Assembly (NCBI GenBank): GCA_002435755.1
Contig: DIYH01000049.1
Coordinates: forward strand, 1 to 64,000
Direction of reading: 5' to 3'
DNA length: 64,000 bases
DNA from: Flammeovirgaceae bacterium UBA6059
GTDB lineage: Bacteria > Bacteroidota > Bacteroidia > Cytophagales > Cyclobacteriaceae
The notes below the pieces were generated by a model. The model was not told the origin of the DNA. It worked only from the letters and a program-made list of their open reading frames with translations, and did no database searches. Positions 43,276 to 51,941 of the stretch are shown in pieces. The stretch's first letter is position 1; each line of letters begins with the position of its first letter. Position numbers and translations under genes: made by a program.

Positions 43276-43802
43276 TTTGCTTCAGCGTACGCCTTAAGGT
43301 AAGCCAAGTCTTTGAGATGCATCTTATGAATCCACTTTAGAATACCACCAAAATAGGCAATAAGGAAATGAGGTTTCCTGAGCGTCTCATCGAACCACAT
43401 GATAACTTCAGTTTGGTTCTCCGTCAACGTCCTCAGGATAAAGGTTAGTCTAACTTCTTTTTCGAAAGGAGCCACGAAGCTCTTCAAATAAAAATCAATC
43501 TGCTGATCCTGTATGAGATTGGTCACCTCTTGGTAGCCAAACTTTTTACCCTTCTTATTGAGGTATATAGTCTGCGCACCAATTTCACCGTCTATATTCT
43601 CTACGGCACAATCTGATTTTGTTTCCTTTGGCCATGCACTCCATTCCATCAACTGCTCTTGATATCTAATCGCATCGTAAACAGTCCTTGGAGGTTTATC
43701 AATACTAATGGTTTCGATGTATTGCACCTTATCAGGAAGCATTCTGATAAGAAGTAATACTGCAACAAGCAGACCAGCGAGAACTCCGAATACAATTGTC
43801 AT
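43272..43802 (-). CDS. SRPBCC family protein with N-terminal membrane anchor
   Basis: About 176 residues from the ATG at 43802; a GTG at 43814 is in frame. A hydrophobic helix (IVFGVLAGLLVAVLLLI) is followed by an SRPBCC fold (ISIDKPPRTVYDAIRYQEQLMEWSAWP, TNLIQDQQIDFYLKSFVAPFEKEVRLTF). It binds a hydrophobic ligand at the membrane, by family analogy. It lies downstream of a Crp-like gene with a 10-bp dyad between, and upstream of the YdeI-like gene. Confidence 0.75.
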   Translation of the reverse strand: MTIVFGVLAGLLVAVLLLIRMLPDKVQYIETISIDKPPRTVYDAIRYQEQLMEWSAWPKETKSDCAVENIDGEIGAQTIYLNKKGKKFGYQEVTNLIQDQQIDFYLKSFVAPFEKEVRLTFILRTLTENQTEVIMWFDETLRKPHFLIAYFGGILKWIHKMHLKDLAYLKAYAEAK

Positions 43803-43838
43803 ATCTTTTTCCACAAAGGAAGTCCATGCCTAGCGCCA

Positions 43839-43862
43839 ATTATTTGTCATAAGACAAATAAT
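43839..43862 (-). promoter_or_regulatory. 10-bp perfect dyad with Crp/Fnr half-site geometry
   Basis: ATTATTTGTC (43839-43848) and GACAAATAAT (43853-43862) are exact complements separated by 4 bp. The core TTGTC-N4-GACAA has the 5-bp half-site and 4-bp spacer of Fnr-type sites (TTGAT-N4-ATCAA). It sits about 37-60 bp upstream of the SRPBCC start and touches the stop codon of the upstream Crp-like gene, which makes that regulator the likely binder. Confidence 0.55.
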
Positions 43863-44425
43863 CACTCTTTCTTGGCCCTGATCCTACTCAGAGAACTCTG
43901 GGTCACACCGAGGAAACTCGATATATACTTTAGCGGATACTTGGTAAGCCAGTCCTTCTCCTTAGCAAGACGGTTATAACGTTCGGCTGCTTCGTCACTT
44001 TGAAATGACATTACGTTCTTACTCAGGTTGACAAAAGCAATCTCAACGGTTCTTCTTAAGACCGTATTATACACGTTAGAAGTAGCAGCAAGTCGATCGC
44101 TATTATCCTTTGTTATAGAGTAAACGAGCGAGTCCTCCATCGCGCACATATTAATACGCGAGGGCGTCAAAGAAAGATAGCTTTCCAGATCGGTGAAGAT
44201 TTGACCTGGCGTCCCAATCCATACCGTAAAATCCTCCGTCCCCTTCTGGTGGTAGAGCCTAATCGTGCCTTCTTCTATGAAATAGTACTTCTTACAAGTT
44301 GATTCTGCCTTGTGGAGAAACTCGCCTTTTTTCAAATTGACAGCTACCAAATATGCTTTAATTTGCTCTACCTCCTCATTCGTAGCATCGGATAGGTTTT
44401 GTATTGCTTCTATTACACAATTCAT
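43862..44425 (-). CDS. Crp/Fnr-like transcriptional regulator
   Basis: 187 residues with a cNMP-binding-type roll (LKKGEFLHKAESTCKKYYFIEEGTIRLYH) and a C-terminal HTH whose recognition helix is FLGVTQSSLSRIRAKKE. First gene of a three-gene minus-strand unit with an SRPBCC and a YdeI-like protein. A perfect dyad lies directly after its stop. It is divergent from AlkC (51 bp), so one promoter region could serve both directions. Confidence 0.87.
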   Translation of the reverse strand: MNCVIEAIQNLSDATNEEVEQIKAYLVAVNLKKGEFLHKAESTCKKYYFIEEGTIRLYHQKGTEDFTVWIGTPGQIFTDLESYLSLTPSRINMCAMEDSLVYSITKDNSDRLAATSNVYNTVLRRTVEIAFVNLSKNVMSFQSDEAAERYNRLAKEKDWLTKYPLKYISSFLGVTQSSLSRIRAKKE

Positions 44426-44476
44426 ATTAATTCGCCTAATCTAGCCATTCTTTAACTACAACTTAATAACACTAAC

Positions 44477-45586
44477 ATGGAGCTGTTCAAAAATCTATAC
44501 AACGACAAGTTCTTTGGCTTTTTCACCGAGACAATGCGTGAAGTCTATCCTGACTTTAACACGTCTGCCTTTATGGATTATATCTATGATACAAAGTGGG
44601 AACAAAGGGAACTCAAACAGCGCATGCGTCATGTGACACTCGCCCTCAAAGAGCAGCTTCCTGATGACTTTGAGCAAAGCACAAAACTCCTACTTTCCTG
44701 CATAGAGCAACTCAAACAAAACCGACTCAAAGAGCACAGTCTAGAGTACATGTTCTTTCCTGACTACATCGAGTGCTACGGCCTGGAAGACTTACCCACC
44801 TCTATTTCCGTTATGGAAGAGATCACACAATTCATCAGTTGCGAGTTTGCCGTGCGACCTTTTATCATTAGGTACCCCAATGAAATGATGAAGCAAATGT
44901 TGACCTGGTCTACGCACGACAATTTTAAGGTGAGGAGATTAGCGTCAGAAGGCTGTCGTCCCAGACTACCGTGGGCCATGGCATTGCCAGAGCTAAAAAA
45001 AGACCCTTCACCAATTCAACCCATTCTCGAGAACCTGAAAAATGATGAAACTGATTTTGTCAGGAGAAGTGTGGCAAACAACCTCAACGATATTGCCAAA
45101 GATCATCCAGACTTGGTAATCGAGACTGCTAAGCGCTGGAAAGGACAAACACCAGAAACTGACTGGATCGTCAAACATGCCTCCAGAACCTTACTGAAGC
45201 AAGGCAATGCTGAATTGATGCAACTCTTCGGTTTTGGCTCCACTGAGACCATCAAGCTATCCGCTTTCAAGGTTCATACACCTAAAATTATTCTGGGCGA
45301 AAATCTCGAGTTCTCATTCTCCTTGAAGAACATGGCCAAGGACGTGGCAAAAATCCGAGTTGAATACGGCATCTATTACCAAAAGGCAAATGGAACCCTT
45401 TCGAGAAAAGTATTTAAGATCAATGAAAAAGAATATGCCCCTAACTCCTCTACTTCGATAGAACGAAAACAGCATTTTAAACCCATCACAACTCGGGTAT
45501 ATCATTCTGGTAAGCATCAGGTCTCAATCATCGTCAATGGAGTTGAGATGGATAAGAAGGACTTTACACTATCAATTCCTCAATGA
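44477..45586 (+). CDS. alkC: AlkC-type DNA alkylation repair glycosylase with C-terminal Ig-like domain
   Basis: 369 residues. Residues 1-245 form the HEAT-like repeat array of the AlkC/AlkD superfamily (FVRRSVANNLNDIAKDHPD and TDWIVKHASRTLLKQGN are typical repeats), with the AlkC-specific RPFIIRYPNEMMKQML region. Residues 250-369 form a separate Ig-like beta domain (FKVHTPKIILGENLEFSF, ending VNGVEMDKKDFTLSI), as described for the AlkC branch with an Ig-like module. It excises N-alkylated bases without base flipping, in the cytosol. It opens the alkylation repair block; Ogt and the Ada-AlkA fusion follow on the other strand. Confidence 0.88.
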   Translation: MELFKNLYNDKFFGFFTETMREVYPDFNTSAFMDYIYDTKWEQRELKQRMRHVTLALKEQLPDDFEQSTKLLLSCIEQLKQNRLKEHSLEYMFFPDYIECYGLEDLPTSISVMEEITQFISCEFAVRPFIIRYPNEMMKQMLTWSTHDNFKVRRLASEGCRPRLPWAMALPELKKDPSPIQPILENLKNDETDFVRRSVANNLNDIAKDHPDLVIETAKRWKGQTPETDWIVKHASRTLLKQGNAELMQLFGFGSTETIKLSAFKVHTPKIILGENLEFSFSLKNMAKDVAKIRVEYGIYYQKANGTLSRKVFKINEKEYAPNSSTSIERKQHFKPITTRVYHSGKHQVSIIVNGVEMDKKDFTLSIPQ

Positions 45587-45609
45587 AGGGTTTCGAGTCG
45601 GAGTTGCGT

Positions 45610-46404
45610 TTACCCTGCAAAGCGAGTCCTTATCGTGTGCCCAGAATATAAGTGCTTCGTGTTGCTATCCTGCATTACATCTTCACAAGTTTGCTCCATG
45701 AATCCAATCACCGCATCAGAGAAAGCATTGCCTATGCTTAGTCGTTTCACACCTAGATCATTCAGTTCCTCTATTGAGGTGAGATGAGGCAAAGACATCA
45801 CGTTGAGAGGTGCGTCTATCGCCTGAACAACTTGGCCGATTTCATCTTTTTCCGATAGGCCTGGAACGAAAATACCACTAGCGCCACTCTGCGCATAGGC
45901 GGTTGCGCGCGCTATAGTAGCTTCAAGACCTGCCTGTTGCAAGTAAGTATCAATACGTGCGTTGATAAAGAAGCCTTCAAAGCCATGATCATCCAGTGTC
46001 TTTCTGATAGCATCAAGTAGCACTGACTGTCCCGAGATATCCTTAAGACCCGAGCTTTGCTTGTAAGAGTCTTCAATATTGATACCGACAGCCCCAATCT
46101 CTGCAACCTTTAGGATGTTGCTTATGATGGTCTGCTGATCAGATCCAAATCCTGCTTCAACATCGACTGTTACCGGTAGGTTGACAGCTTCGATAATCTT
46201 ACGAGAACTCTCTAGCAATGCGTCAAAAGAGACGTGCTCACCATCATTGTAGCCATTGGCATTGGCCATCCCGTAACTCGTCGTACCAATGGCCTGGAAA
46301 CCGGCTTGCGCTATCACCATGGCAGAAAGTACGTCCCATGCATTGGGCAAAAAGAGTAATGAATCCGACTGATGTAGTGATTGAAAATCGTTGTATTTGT
46401 TCAT
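45610..46404 (-). CDS. Isocitrate lyase / phosphoenolpyruvate mutase family protein
   Basis: 264-residue TIM barrel with PLFLPNAWDVLSAMV, the metal-binding VTVDVEAGFG, GINIEDSYK and INARIDTY, all standard marks of the PEP mutase/isocitrate lyase superfamily. The reaction cleaves or moves a bond beside a carboxylate, for example oxaloacetate hydrolysis or 2-methylisocitrate cleavage; the substrate loop is not diagnostic. Its start is 6 bp after the Ogt stop, so it is co-transcribed with alkylation repair genes. A metabolic link is not obvious. Confidence 0.88.
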   Translation of the reverse strand: MNKYNDFQSLHQSDSLLFLPNAWDVLSAMVIAQAGFQAIGTTSYGMANANGYNDGEHVSFDALLESSRKIIEAVNLPVTVDVEAGFGSDQQTIISNILKVAEIGAVGINIEDSYKQSSGLKDISGQSVLLDAIRKTLDDHGFEGFFINARIDTYLQQAGLEATIARATAYAQSGASGIFVPGLSEKDEIGQVVQAIDAPLNVMSLPHLTSIEELNDLGVKRLSIGNAFSDAVIGFMEQTCEDVMQDSNTKHLYSGHTIRTRFAG

Positions 46405-46410
46405 AATATG

Positions 46411-46941
46411 TTAGTTGTCAAATAAGCTTGTCTGTTGAGGCGCTTTGCGCAAGGCTCCTTCGTGGTACAAGAGCCATTCTTTGCGATCAATACCTCCTCC
46501 ATATCCCGTCAGCTTTCCATTACTTCCTATCACGCGGTGGCAGGGATAGATGATAGAGATAGGGTTTTTGCCATTGGTCAATCCCACAGCACGCACAGCG
46601 CCAGGATTGTTGATCCGCTTTGCGATATCGAGATAAGAGACTGTCTCCCCATAAGGAATGGTAAACAATTCGTTCCAAACCCTCTTTTGAAAATCAGTAC
46701 CTTCAAACTTGACCGGTATATCAAACACCCTCAATCGACCTTCGAAGTATTGCTGTAGTTGATGGCTGGTTTCTCGGAAGATCGTAATGTCGTCTGGACT
46801 TACCTCCTCACCTTCAGGAAGTCGACCAAAACCATTGCTTGTTTTATAGAAATAAAGTCCAGTGAGTAGATCACCTTCTGCTATCAATAGCATTTTGCCT
46901 AGCGGCGAATCAATTTCTGCATAGTACTGAGTTGTATCCAT
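46411..46941 (-). CDS. ogt: Methylated-DNA-[protein]-cysteine S-methyltransferase
   Basis: 176 residues: N-terminal ferredoxin-like fold, then the alkyltransferase core FQKRVWNELFTIPYGETVSY, AVGLTNGKNPISI and the active-site box YPCHRVIGSNGKLTGYGGG with acceptor Cys134. It transfers the O6-alkyl group from guanine to itself and is used once. Located between the Ada/AraC/AlkA gene (79 bp upstream) and a PEP mutase-like gene (6 bp downstream) on the minus strand. Confidence 0.95.
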   Translation of the reverse strand: MDTTQYYAEIDSPLGKMLLIAEGDLLTGLYFYKTSNGFGRLPEGEEVSPDDITIFRETSHQLQQYFEGRLRVFDIPVKFEGTDFQKRVWNELFTIPYGETVSYLDIAKRINNPGAVRAVGLTNGKNPISIIYPCHRVIGSNGKLTGYGGGIDRKEWLLYHEGALRKAPQQTSLFDN

Positions 46942-47020
46942 TTATTCAGGTCTTATTTTGCCCTATTGGCTGTCCATTAGAGCACATACTTTATCGATTG
47001 TCATGCCACATGCCATGGTT

Positions 47021-48499
47021 CTAAGTATTCGAGTCATCAGGCACGAGCATTTTCCAAAGGTGATGAGTGGCGTAAGACCTGTACGGCTGCCAGGCCTGGC
47101 TGATCGCAGCAATGTCCTTGTTGCTCTTTGTGCCGAGTGCCTTTTGCACTCCTAAGTCCGATACCGGAAACGCATCCGGCCAGGAGACGCCACGCATCAA
47201 CATGTATTGTACTGTCCATGGGCCTATGCCCGGTATTTTTTCCAGTTCAACCTTTAGCTGTTCGATATCAGCATCGGGCGAAAAATCCAGATTCCCATTG
47301 GCAAAAGCCTTGGCTACCGCAATGATCGTCTCAGCGCGCTTTAGTGGCATGCCAAGCGCGGCTACTCCTCCAGGATCTGCTTTAGCCACTACCTGCGGTA
47401 AAGGCGATATCCTTTCCAGACCAGAAGTAGGTGTTTCGAAATGTTCTCCAAACTTGGAGACATAACGGTTCATCAATGTTGTAGCGGCTTTCACACTAAT
47501 CCGCTGGCCAAGAATAACCCGCACCAACATCTCAAAAGAATCGAAAGAGCCAGCTGACCGTAAGCCGGTGTGTGCTGCAACACTTTTACTCAAAAAAGGA
47601 TCCTTTTCCAGTATTGAATTGATCTTCATGGGATCGGCGTGGACATCAAACTGACGCTTAACCCTTGCAATAACCTCCGAAATGATCCGATGTAAACTGT
47701 AACTAACCTGAACAGCCAAGTGTAGGTCTCTTTCACTAAAGGAAACGGAATACCAACCTTTGTACCCACCTAACTGCACAGTCCTATAATATACACCATC
47801 CTTCACCAACTCAGCCGCGTGCGAACTGCGCCCGTCCAAGTAGTTGATGATGTAGTCCCAATCATAAGGCATTCGGAATCCACATTTCAAATGGATCGTT
47901 CTATCTTCCGGCGCTTCTTGTTGCACCTTTTGCTTGCTCCTGATTTTAGAGGGAGTCAGATGGTACTGCTGCTTAAATATCTCGTTGAACCTCCTCACGC
48001 TCTTGAACCCACTGGCAAAGGCAATCTGAGTCACGCTGAGGTTGGAGTCACCGAGTAACTGCTTAGCTCGCAATAGGCGAATACTCTGAAGGTACTTCAC
48101 AGGTGTCACCCCCAGTTCACTCAAAAAACTTCGCCTGAGGTGTCGGCTGCTAACGTGTAAGTCAGCCGCCAAATCCTCCAATGTCCAGTCTTGTAAAATA
48201 CCATGTTCGATCTTCTGTGTGGCACGGTACACGAGGTTGGATATGTCCTCCGCATTGTAAGAATAAGGTGAACGCTCAGGCTTGCACCGCAGACAGGGTC
48301 GGAAACCTGCTTGCTCTGCAAGTACGGCTGATGGATAGAAGGTACAGTTGGAAAACTTCGGTTTAGGGGCAGGACAGATTGGTCGACAATAGATGCCTGT
48401 ACTCGTTACACCAACGAAGATCAATCCGTCGAACCTTCGATCGCGATTTTCGAAGATCTGGTAAGCAATTTCAGAAGTAAACCGGGTTTGATTTTCCAT
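47021..48499 (-). CDS. Ada metal-binding domain + AraC HTH + AlkA glycosylase fusion
   Basis: 492 residues. Residues 1-75: Ada-type zinc site with C-x3-C and C-x2-C (YCRPICPAPKPKF, PCLRCKPE), which senses methyl phosphotriesters. Residues about 85-185: AraC domain (DLAADLHVSSRHLRRSFLSEL, TQIAFASGFKSVRRFNEIFKQQYH). Residues about 195-490: AlkA N-domain and helix-hairpin-helix glycosylase (LEKIPGIGPWTVQYMLMRG) with catalytic Asp in PVSDLGV. It would be both the adaptive-response activator and the 3-methyladenine glycosylase. The Ada O6-transferase module is supplied separately by ogt. Confidence 0.9.
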   Translation of the reverse strand: MENQTRFTSEIAYQIFENRDRRFDGLIFVGVTSTGIYCRPICPAPKPKFSNCTFYPSAVLAEQAGFRPCLRCKPERSPYSYNAEDISNLVYRATQKIEHGILQDWTLEDLAADLHVSSRHLRRSFLSELGVTPVKYLQSIRLLRAKQLLGDSNLSVTQIAFASGFKSVRRFNEIFKQQYHLTPSKIRSKQKVQQEAPEDRTIHLKCGFRMPYDWDYIINYLDGRSSHAAELVKDGVYYRTVQLGGYKGWYSVSFSERDLHLAVQVSYSLHRIISEVIARVKRQFDVHADPMKINSILEKDPFLSKSVAAHTGLRSAGSFDSFEMLVRVILGQRISVKAATTLMNRYVSKFGEHFETPTSGLERISPLPQVVAKADPGGVAALGMPLKRAETIIAVAKAFANGNLDFSPDADIEQLKVELEKIPGIGPWTVQYMLMRGVSWPDAFPVSDLGVQKALGTKSNKDIAAISQAWQPYRSYATHHLWKMLVPDDSNT

Positions 48500-48639
48500 T
48501 ATGACAGCACGAAACTAGTGCGCACAAAATACACTCACTAGCGCTTTTCGGACATCAATACAAATACCCTTTAAAATTTTGATGTTGAATTTCTTATCTG
48601 GATTTTACACTCATCTCTAACCTTTGATGTAGTTGTTTT

Positions 48640-49233
48640 ATGATCGGTACTGAAGATACAAACTTTGTAGATGAGCTAACATTCGAGCCATTGACCAAGG
48701 ATAATTGGAACAAATTTTTGGAGCTCTTCGGCGAGAAAGGTGCGGGGGCAAATTGTTGGTGTATGCACTTTCGATTGAGCAAGTCTGATCATGAAGAGGG
48801 TAAAGCAAACAATGGTAATAGAGATGCCATGCGTCAACTTGTATGGGATGATCGGCCTACAGGCGTAATAGCCTTTTATGAAGATCTGCCCATTGCATGG
48901 TGCGCATTTTCACCAAGAGAAGACTTCATCAGGCTACAAAAGTCCCGAGTTCATAAGCCGATTGATGATGAAAAAGTCTGGTCTGTTCCCTGCACATTCG
49001 TGAAAAAGGAATTCAGGAAGCAAGGAGTATCAGTTGCTTTATTGAAGGGACTGGTTATTTATGCCAAAGAACAAGGCATCAAGATTGTGGAAGCTTACCC
49101 GACGATCCCAACCCAGGAGAAAATGCCAGATGGCTTTCTATGGATAGGTATGTATAAATCATTCGAAAGAGCAGGTTTTGAAATTGTGGATACCACATCC
49201 AAACATCGACCTATGGTGAGATATTATGTTTAA
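48640..49233 (+). CDS. GNAT family N-acetyltransferase
   Basis: 197 residues. The acetyl-CoA binding loop RKQGVSVALLKGLVIYAKEQG follows strand VPCTFVKKEF, the standard A motif. An unusual N-terminal region precedes it (GEKGAGANCWCMHFRLSK), with a WCM motif shared by a subgroup of uncharacterised GNAT proteins. It acetylates an unknown small amine. Divergent from the Ada-AlkA gene (140 bp). Confidence 0.85.
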   Translation: MIGTEDTNFVDELTFEPLTKDNWNKFLELFGEKGAGANCWCMHFRLSKSDHEEGKANNGNRDAMRQLVWDDRPTGVIAFYEDLPIAWCAFSPREDFIRLQKSRVHKPIDDEKVWSVPCTFVKKEFRKQGVSVALLKGLVIYAKEQGIKIVEAYPTIPTQEKMPDGFLWIGMYKSFERAGFEIVDTTSKHRPMVRYYV

Positions 49234-49320
49234 GCGGAAAGCCAAAAAGAGCATGCTTGAATGACTCAGAATAATGATACGTTCACAGTCCTAATCAATT
49301 AAAAGATTATCTTCTAAAGC

Positions 49321-49779
49321 ATGAAAGAAATTGAGAACCTAAAGCGTCTAGGTTATGAACTCCCTCAGATCTCCACTCCGGGAGGTAACTATGTCTCGGT
49401 GAACATTCGCAGTAGCATCGCTTACGTCGCTATCCAGTTCCCAATTCTCAATGAAGAGTTCTTATATCAGGGACGCCTTGGAGCGGAATTAACCACAGCC
49501 GATGGACACAAAGCCATGGAACTCTGCACGCTCAACGTCCTGGCACAGATCAATGCCAAAGTCGGCTTTGACAACATGGTCGGGCTCAATCACATCGATA
49601 TCTACTTCCAAAGTGCCGAAGATTGGGATGACTCTCCAAAAGTCGCGAACGGTGCTTCTGATCTCTTCGCCAACGTGCTTGAAGAAAAAGGGAGACACTC
49701 CCGCGCCATCTTTGGTGTGCAATATCTACCGCGCAATTTCTCGGTAGGGTTGACCAGTTCCTTTACGATCAAAGACTGA
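49321..49779 (+). CDS. RidA family protein
   Basis: 152 residues with the YjgF/RidA trimer fold: LGYELPQISTPGGNYVSVN, LYQGRLGAELT, CTLNVLAQINAKVGFDNMVGLNHIDIYF and ARSSFGVQYLP-type HSRAIFGVQYLPRNFSVGL. It is a member of a RidA branch that lacks the standard active-site Arg block of enamine deaminases, so the activity is uncertain; some members hydrolyse reactive enamines or imines. It lies 88 bp after the acetyltransferase and is followed by the broken DoxX gene. Confidence 0.85.
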   Translation: MKEIENLKRLGYELPQISTPGGNYVSVNIRSSIAYVAIQFPILNEEFLYQGRLGAELTTADGHKAMELCTLNVLAQINAKVGFDNMVGLNHIDIYFQSAEDWDDSPKVANGASDLFANVLEEKGRHSRAIFGVQYLPRNFSVGLTSSFTIKD

Positions 49780-49803
49780 TGCGATCTTTAGTGAGGTGAT
49801 GCT

Positions 49804-50174
49804 ATGATACCTTCCGACATCAAATATTTCAAAGACATAGTAGCACTCGTCTTTACCTCCGTAGGTATTATGAAAATATCATAACCTATCGGCGAGCTCA
49901 GCGAAAACATGGGCTGGATCGCTGACTTTCCAGTGTTGTTTGTGAGTTGTTTAGGGCCTTTCGAGCTAGCTATTGGATTCTTTACTATCCTTCCCAGATT
50001 TGTTAAAGCTTTGCCTATGAAACTTATGGCTTGAGCAGCTATGCTATAGTGCCGATAATGGTGGGTGCCATTGGAGTCCATCTAAAAAGAAGTGAGTTCA
50101 GCTTTGTGCCAATGAACATCATAGTCATAGGTTTAGCCCTCTTCATATTGTATAAAGCCAGGTCTTTGGCTTAA
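49804..50174 (+). pseudogene. Broken DoxX-family membrane protein
   Basis: The frame begins MIPSDIKYFKDIVALVFTSV, then meets TAA at 49882-49884 and continues in frame as PIGELSENMGWIADFPVLFV, the conserved DoxX segment, and IGFFTILPRFVKALPM. It then stops near 50030. A shifted frame carries the family C-terminus (GAIGVHLKRSEFSFVPMNII then LFILYKARSL) to the stop at 50174. The gene thus has at least one nonsense codon and one frameshift. DoxX proteins are four-helix membrane proteins linked to redox stress. Confidence 0.8.
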
Positions 50175-50185
50175 CTTAATTAGCC

Positions 50186-51085
50186 TTGAAAGCAGATATC
50201 CCCATATTTTCTCCAAATCAGGTCAGGAAGAAATTCCTGAAAGACGATAAGGCTTTGGACAATAAGCTAAAGGGAGATATCTCCCTGTTTAGCGTTTCTA
50301 GAATTGAGGAGATACGTCCCTACCTAACCCTGCCAAATACACTATTTCGCAATACCTCACATGGATTCATATTCGTGATAACGGGATGTGTACAGATGAC
50401 CATTGATGTGATAGATCAAAGGTTGGATCAGAATGCTTTCACATTTACACCAGCAGGACAAGCCAATAGAATTGAAGCTATTCACCCTGAGACGACTGGT
50501 TTTTTTGTCACCTTTCATGAACATTTTTTTGATAATTCTCAGCTTGTTTCAGGGCTTAAGAACTTTTCCGAATTACTGAATCCAGATAATTCTTTGGTCT
50601 TCCAACTTACCGGAGGTTTGAACGAAATCATCTTATCGATTTGTAATCGAATGATCTACCTCTATCATCAGTCAGAGGGGAATCTATTCTTGATCAAGCA
50701 CTATCTCTTGACAGTACTCAGCGAGCTGAAACCCGTGTTTGACGAAAAAAGAAAAATGATAAATGAAAACACTTCGAGACTGGTAGTTGAATTCAAAAAA
50801 GCCCTACTCGACAATATCAAAAACAACCCTAAACCAGGAGACCTTGCTGATATTCTTAATGTTAGCATCAATCATCTTAACAAAGTACTCAAAACAAACA
50901 CACAGCTGTCTACAAGTGAGTGGATAGCCAAACGCCAGGTAATAGAAGCACAATTGCTACTCAAACATTCCAATAGCTCTATTGCTGAGATAGCCCATTA
51001 TCTAGGCTTTGAAGACCCCTCCTATTTTTCTAAGTTTTTCCAAAGACATGCGCGAGTGACACCTAGTGCTTACAGAAAAAGCTAG
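50186..51085 (+). CDS. AraC family transcriptional regulator (cytosolic, cupin-like N-terminus)
   Basis: 299 residues. A TTG at 50186 is the only plausible start: an in-frame stop is just upstream and the next ATG is far inside. The N-terminal half resembles the AraC arm and cupin (LFRNTSHGFIFVITGCVQMTIDV, FTFTPAGQANRIEAIHPETTG). The last 100 residues are the HTH pair (DLADILNVSINHLNKVLKTNTQ, IAEIAHYLGFEDPSYFSKFFQRHARVTP). It starts 11 bp after the broken DoxX gene, which it may once have controlled. It may also activate the downstream membrane genes. Confidence 0.85.
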   Translation: MKADIPIFSPNQVRKKFLKDDKALDNKLKGDISLFSVSRIEEIRPYLTLPNTLFRNTSHGFIFVITGCVQMTIDVIDQRLDQNAFTFTPAGQANRIEAIHPETTGFFVTFHEHFFDNSQLVSGLKNFSELLNPDNSLVFQLTGGLNEIILSICNRMIYLYHQSEGNLFLIKHYLLTVLSELKPVFDEKRKMINENTSRLVVEFKKALLDNIKNNPKPGDLADILNVSINHLNKVLKTNTQLSTSEWIAKRQVIEAQLLLKHSNSSIAEIAHYLGFEDPSYFSKFFQRHARVTPSAYRKS

Positions 51086-51177
51086 AAAAGATTGATTATT
51101 ACCATTTAAGGATTGCAACCTCCTCAAAAATGATATTTCTATGATTGAAATTTGCACTAGCAACTTTTAATCATAGT

Positions 51178-51621
51178 ATGTATCCAACTTTATTAGCCAT
51201 TCATAACATCATCAGGTGGGTAGTCTTGGGAAGCTTAGTATTTGGAGTATTCACGAGCGTAGAGGGATTACTAACAAAAAGAGACTATACGAGGGTCGAT
51301 ATGATTACCAGGGGCATAACAAGTGGCGTATCCCACCTTCAACTCCTGATCGGTCTACTGCTTTATGCATCCGTTAGTCCAATTACAAAATCATTTCTTC
51401 AAAATGGTGCACAGGGAAATGATCAATTACTTTTCTTCGGGGTGTGGCATGCTGCGGCTATGATTTTAGCCGTCGTTCTGATAACTATTGGAGCGGCAAT
51501 AGCCAAAAGAGCATCTACTGACCGGAAGAAGTTTAAAGCGACGCTGATTTGGTTTGCCATTTCACTGCTTGTAATCCTCAGCGCCATTCCTTGGTTTAGG
51601 CCATTCTTTAGAGCTTTTTGA
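51178..51621 (+). CDS. Conserved four-helix membrane protein
   Basis: About 147 residues from the ATG at 51178; a TTG at 51145 is in frame. Four hydrophobic helices (LLAIHNIIRWVVLGSLVFGVF, SHLQLLIGLLLYASV, HAAAMILAVVLITIGAAI, WFAISLLVILSAIPW) with conserved His residues in the first and third helices (AIHNIIRW, VWHAAAM). I remember close relatives in many Bacteroidota but no function. The gene after it starts 1 bp later, so they are co-translated. Confidence 0.65.
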   Translation: MYPTLLAIHNIIRWVVLGSLVFGVFTSVEGLLTKRDYTRVDMITRGITSGVSHLQLLIGLLLYASVSPITKSFLQNGAQGNDQLLFFGVWHAAAMILAVVLITIGAAIAKRASTDRKKFKATLIWFAISLLVILSAIPWFRPFFRAF

Positions 51622-51622
51622 T

Positions 51623-51931
51623 ATGATCGAGCTTCTCACGACTCAGCTAGGAAGATTTCGACTGGCTGCATTTGCAGAAGGTAGTACGCTACTCATTCTT
51701 GTGTTTGTTACTGTTCCCCTAAGGATACTATTTGAAGTAACTCAGCTCAGCAAGGTGATGGGGCCTATACATGGACTTTTGTTTGTTGTGTATGTCTTTC
51801 AAACCATCCAGATCAAAATCGACAGGGGTTGGTCATTGAAGAGCATGTTTACCTTACTTGCAGCAGCTATTATTCCTTTTGGAACGTTCTATTTTGTTCC
51901 CAAGATTCTAAAGAAATACAACGAACAATAA
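51623..51931 (+). CDS. DUF3817 family membrane protein
   Basis: 102 residues with three hydrophobic helices. The opening FRLAAFAEGSTLLILVFVTVPLR, the middle GPIHGLLFVVYVFQ and the end AAIIPFGTFYFVPKIL match the DUF3817 pattern (conserved Glu and His in helices). Function unknown, inner membrane. It follows the previous membrane protein by 1 bp. Confidence 0.85.
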   Translation: MIELLTTQLGRFRLAAFAEGSTLLILVFVTVPLRILFEVTQLSKVMGPIHGLLFVVYVFQTIQIKIDRGWSLKSMFTLLAAAIIPFGTFYFVPKILKKYNEQ

Positions 51932-51941
51932 CCACAGTTCT

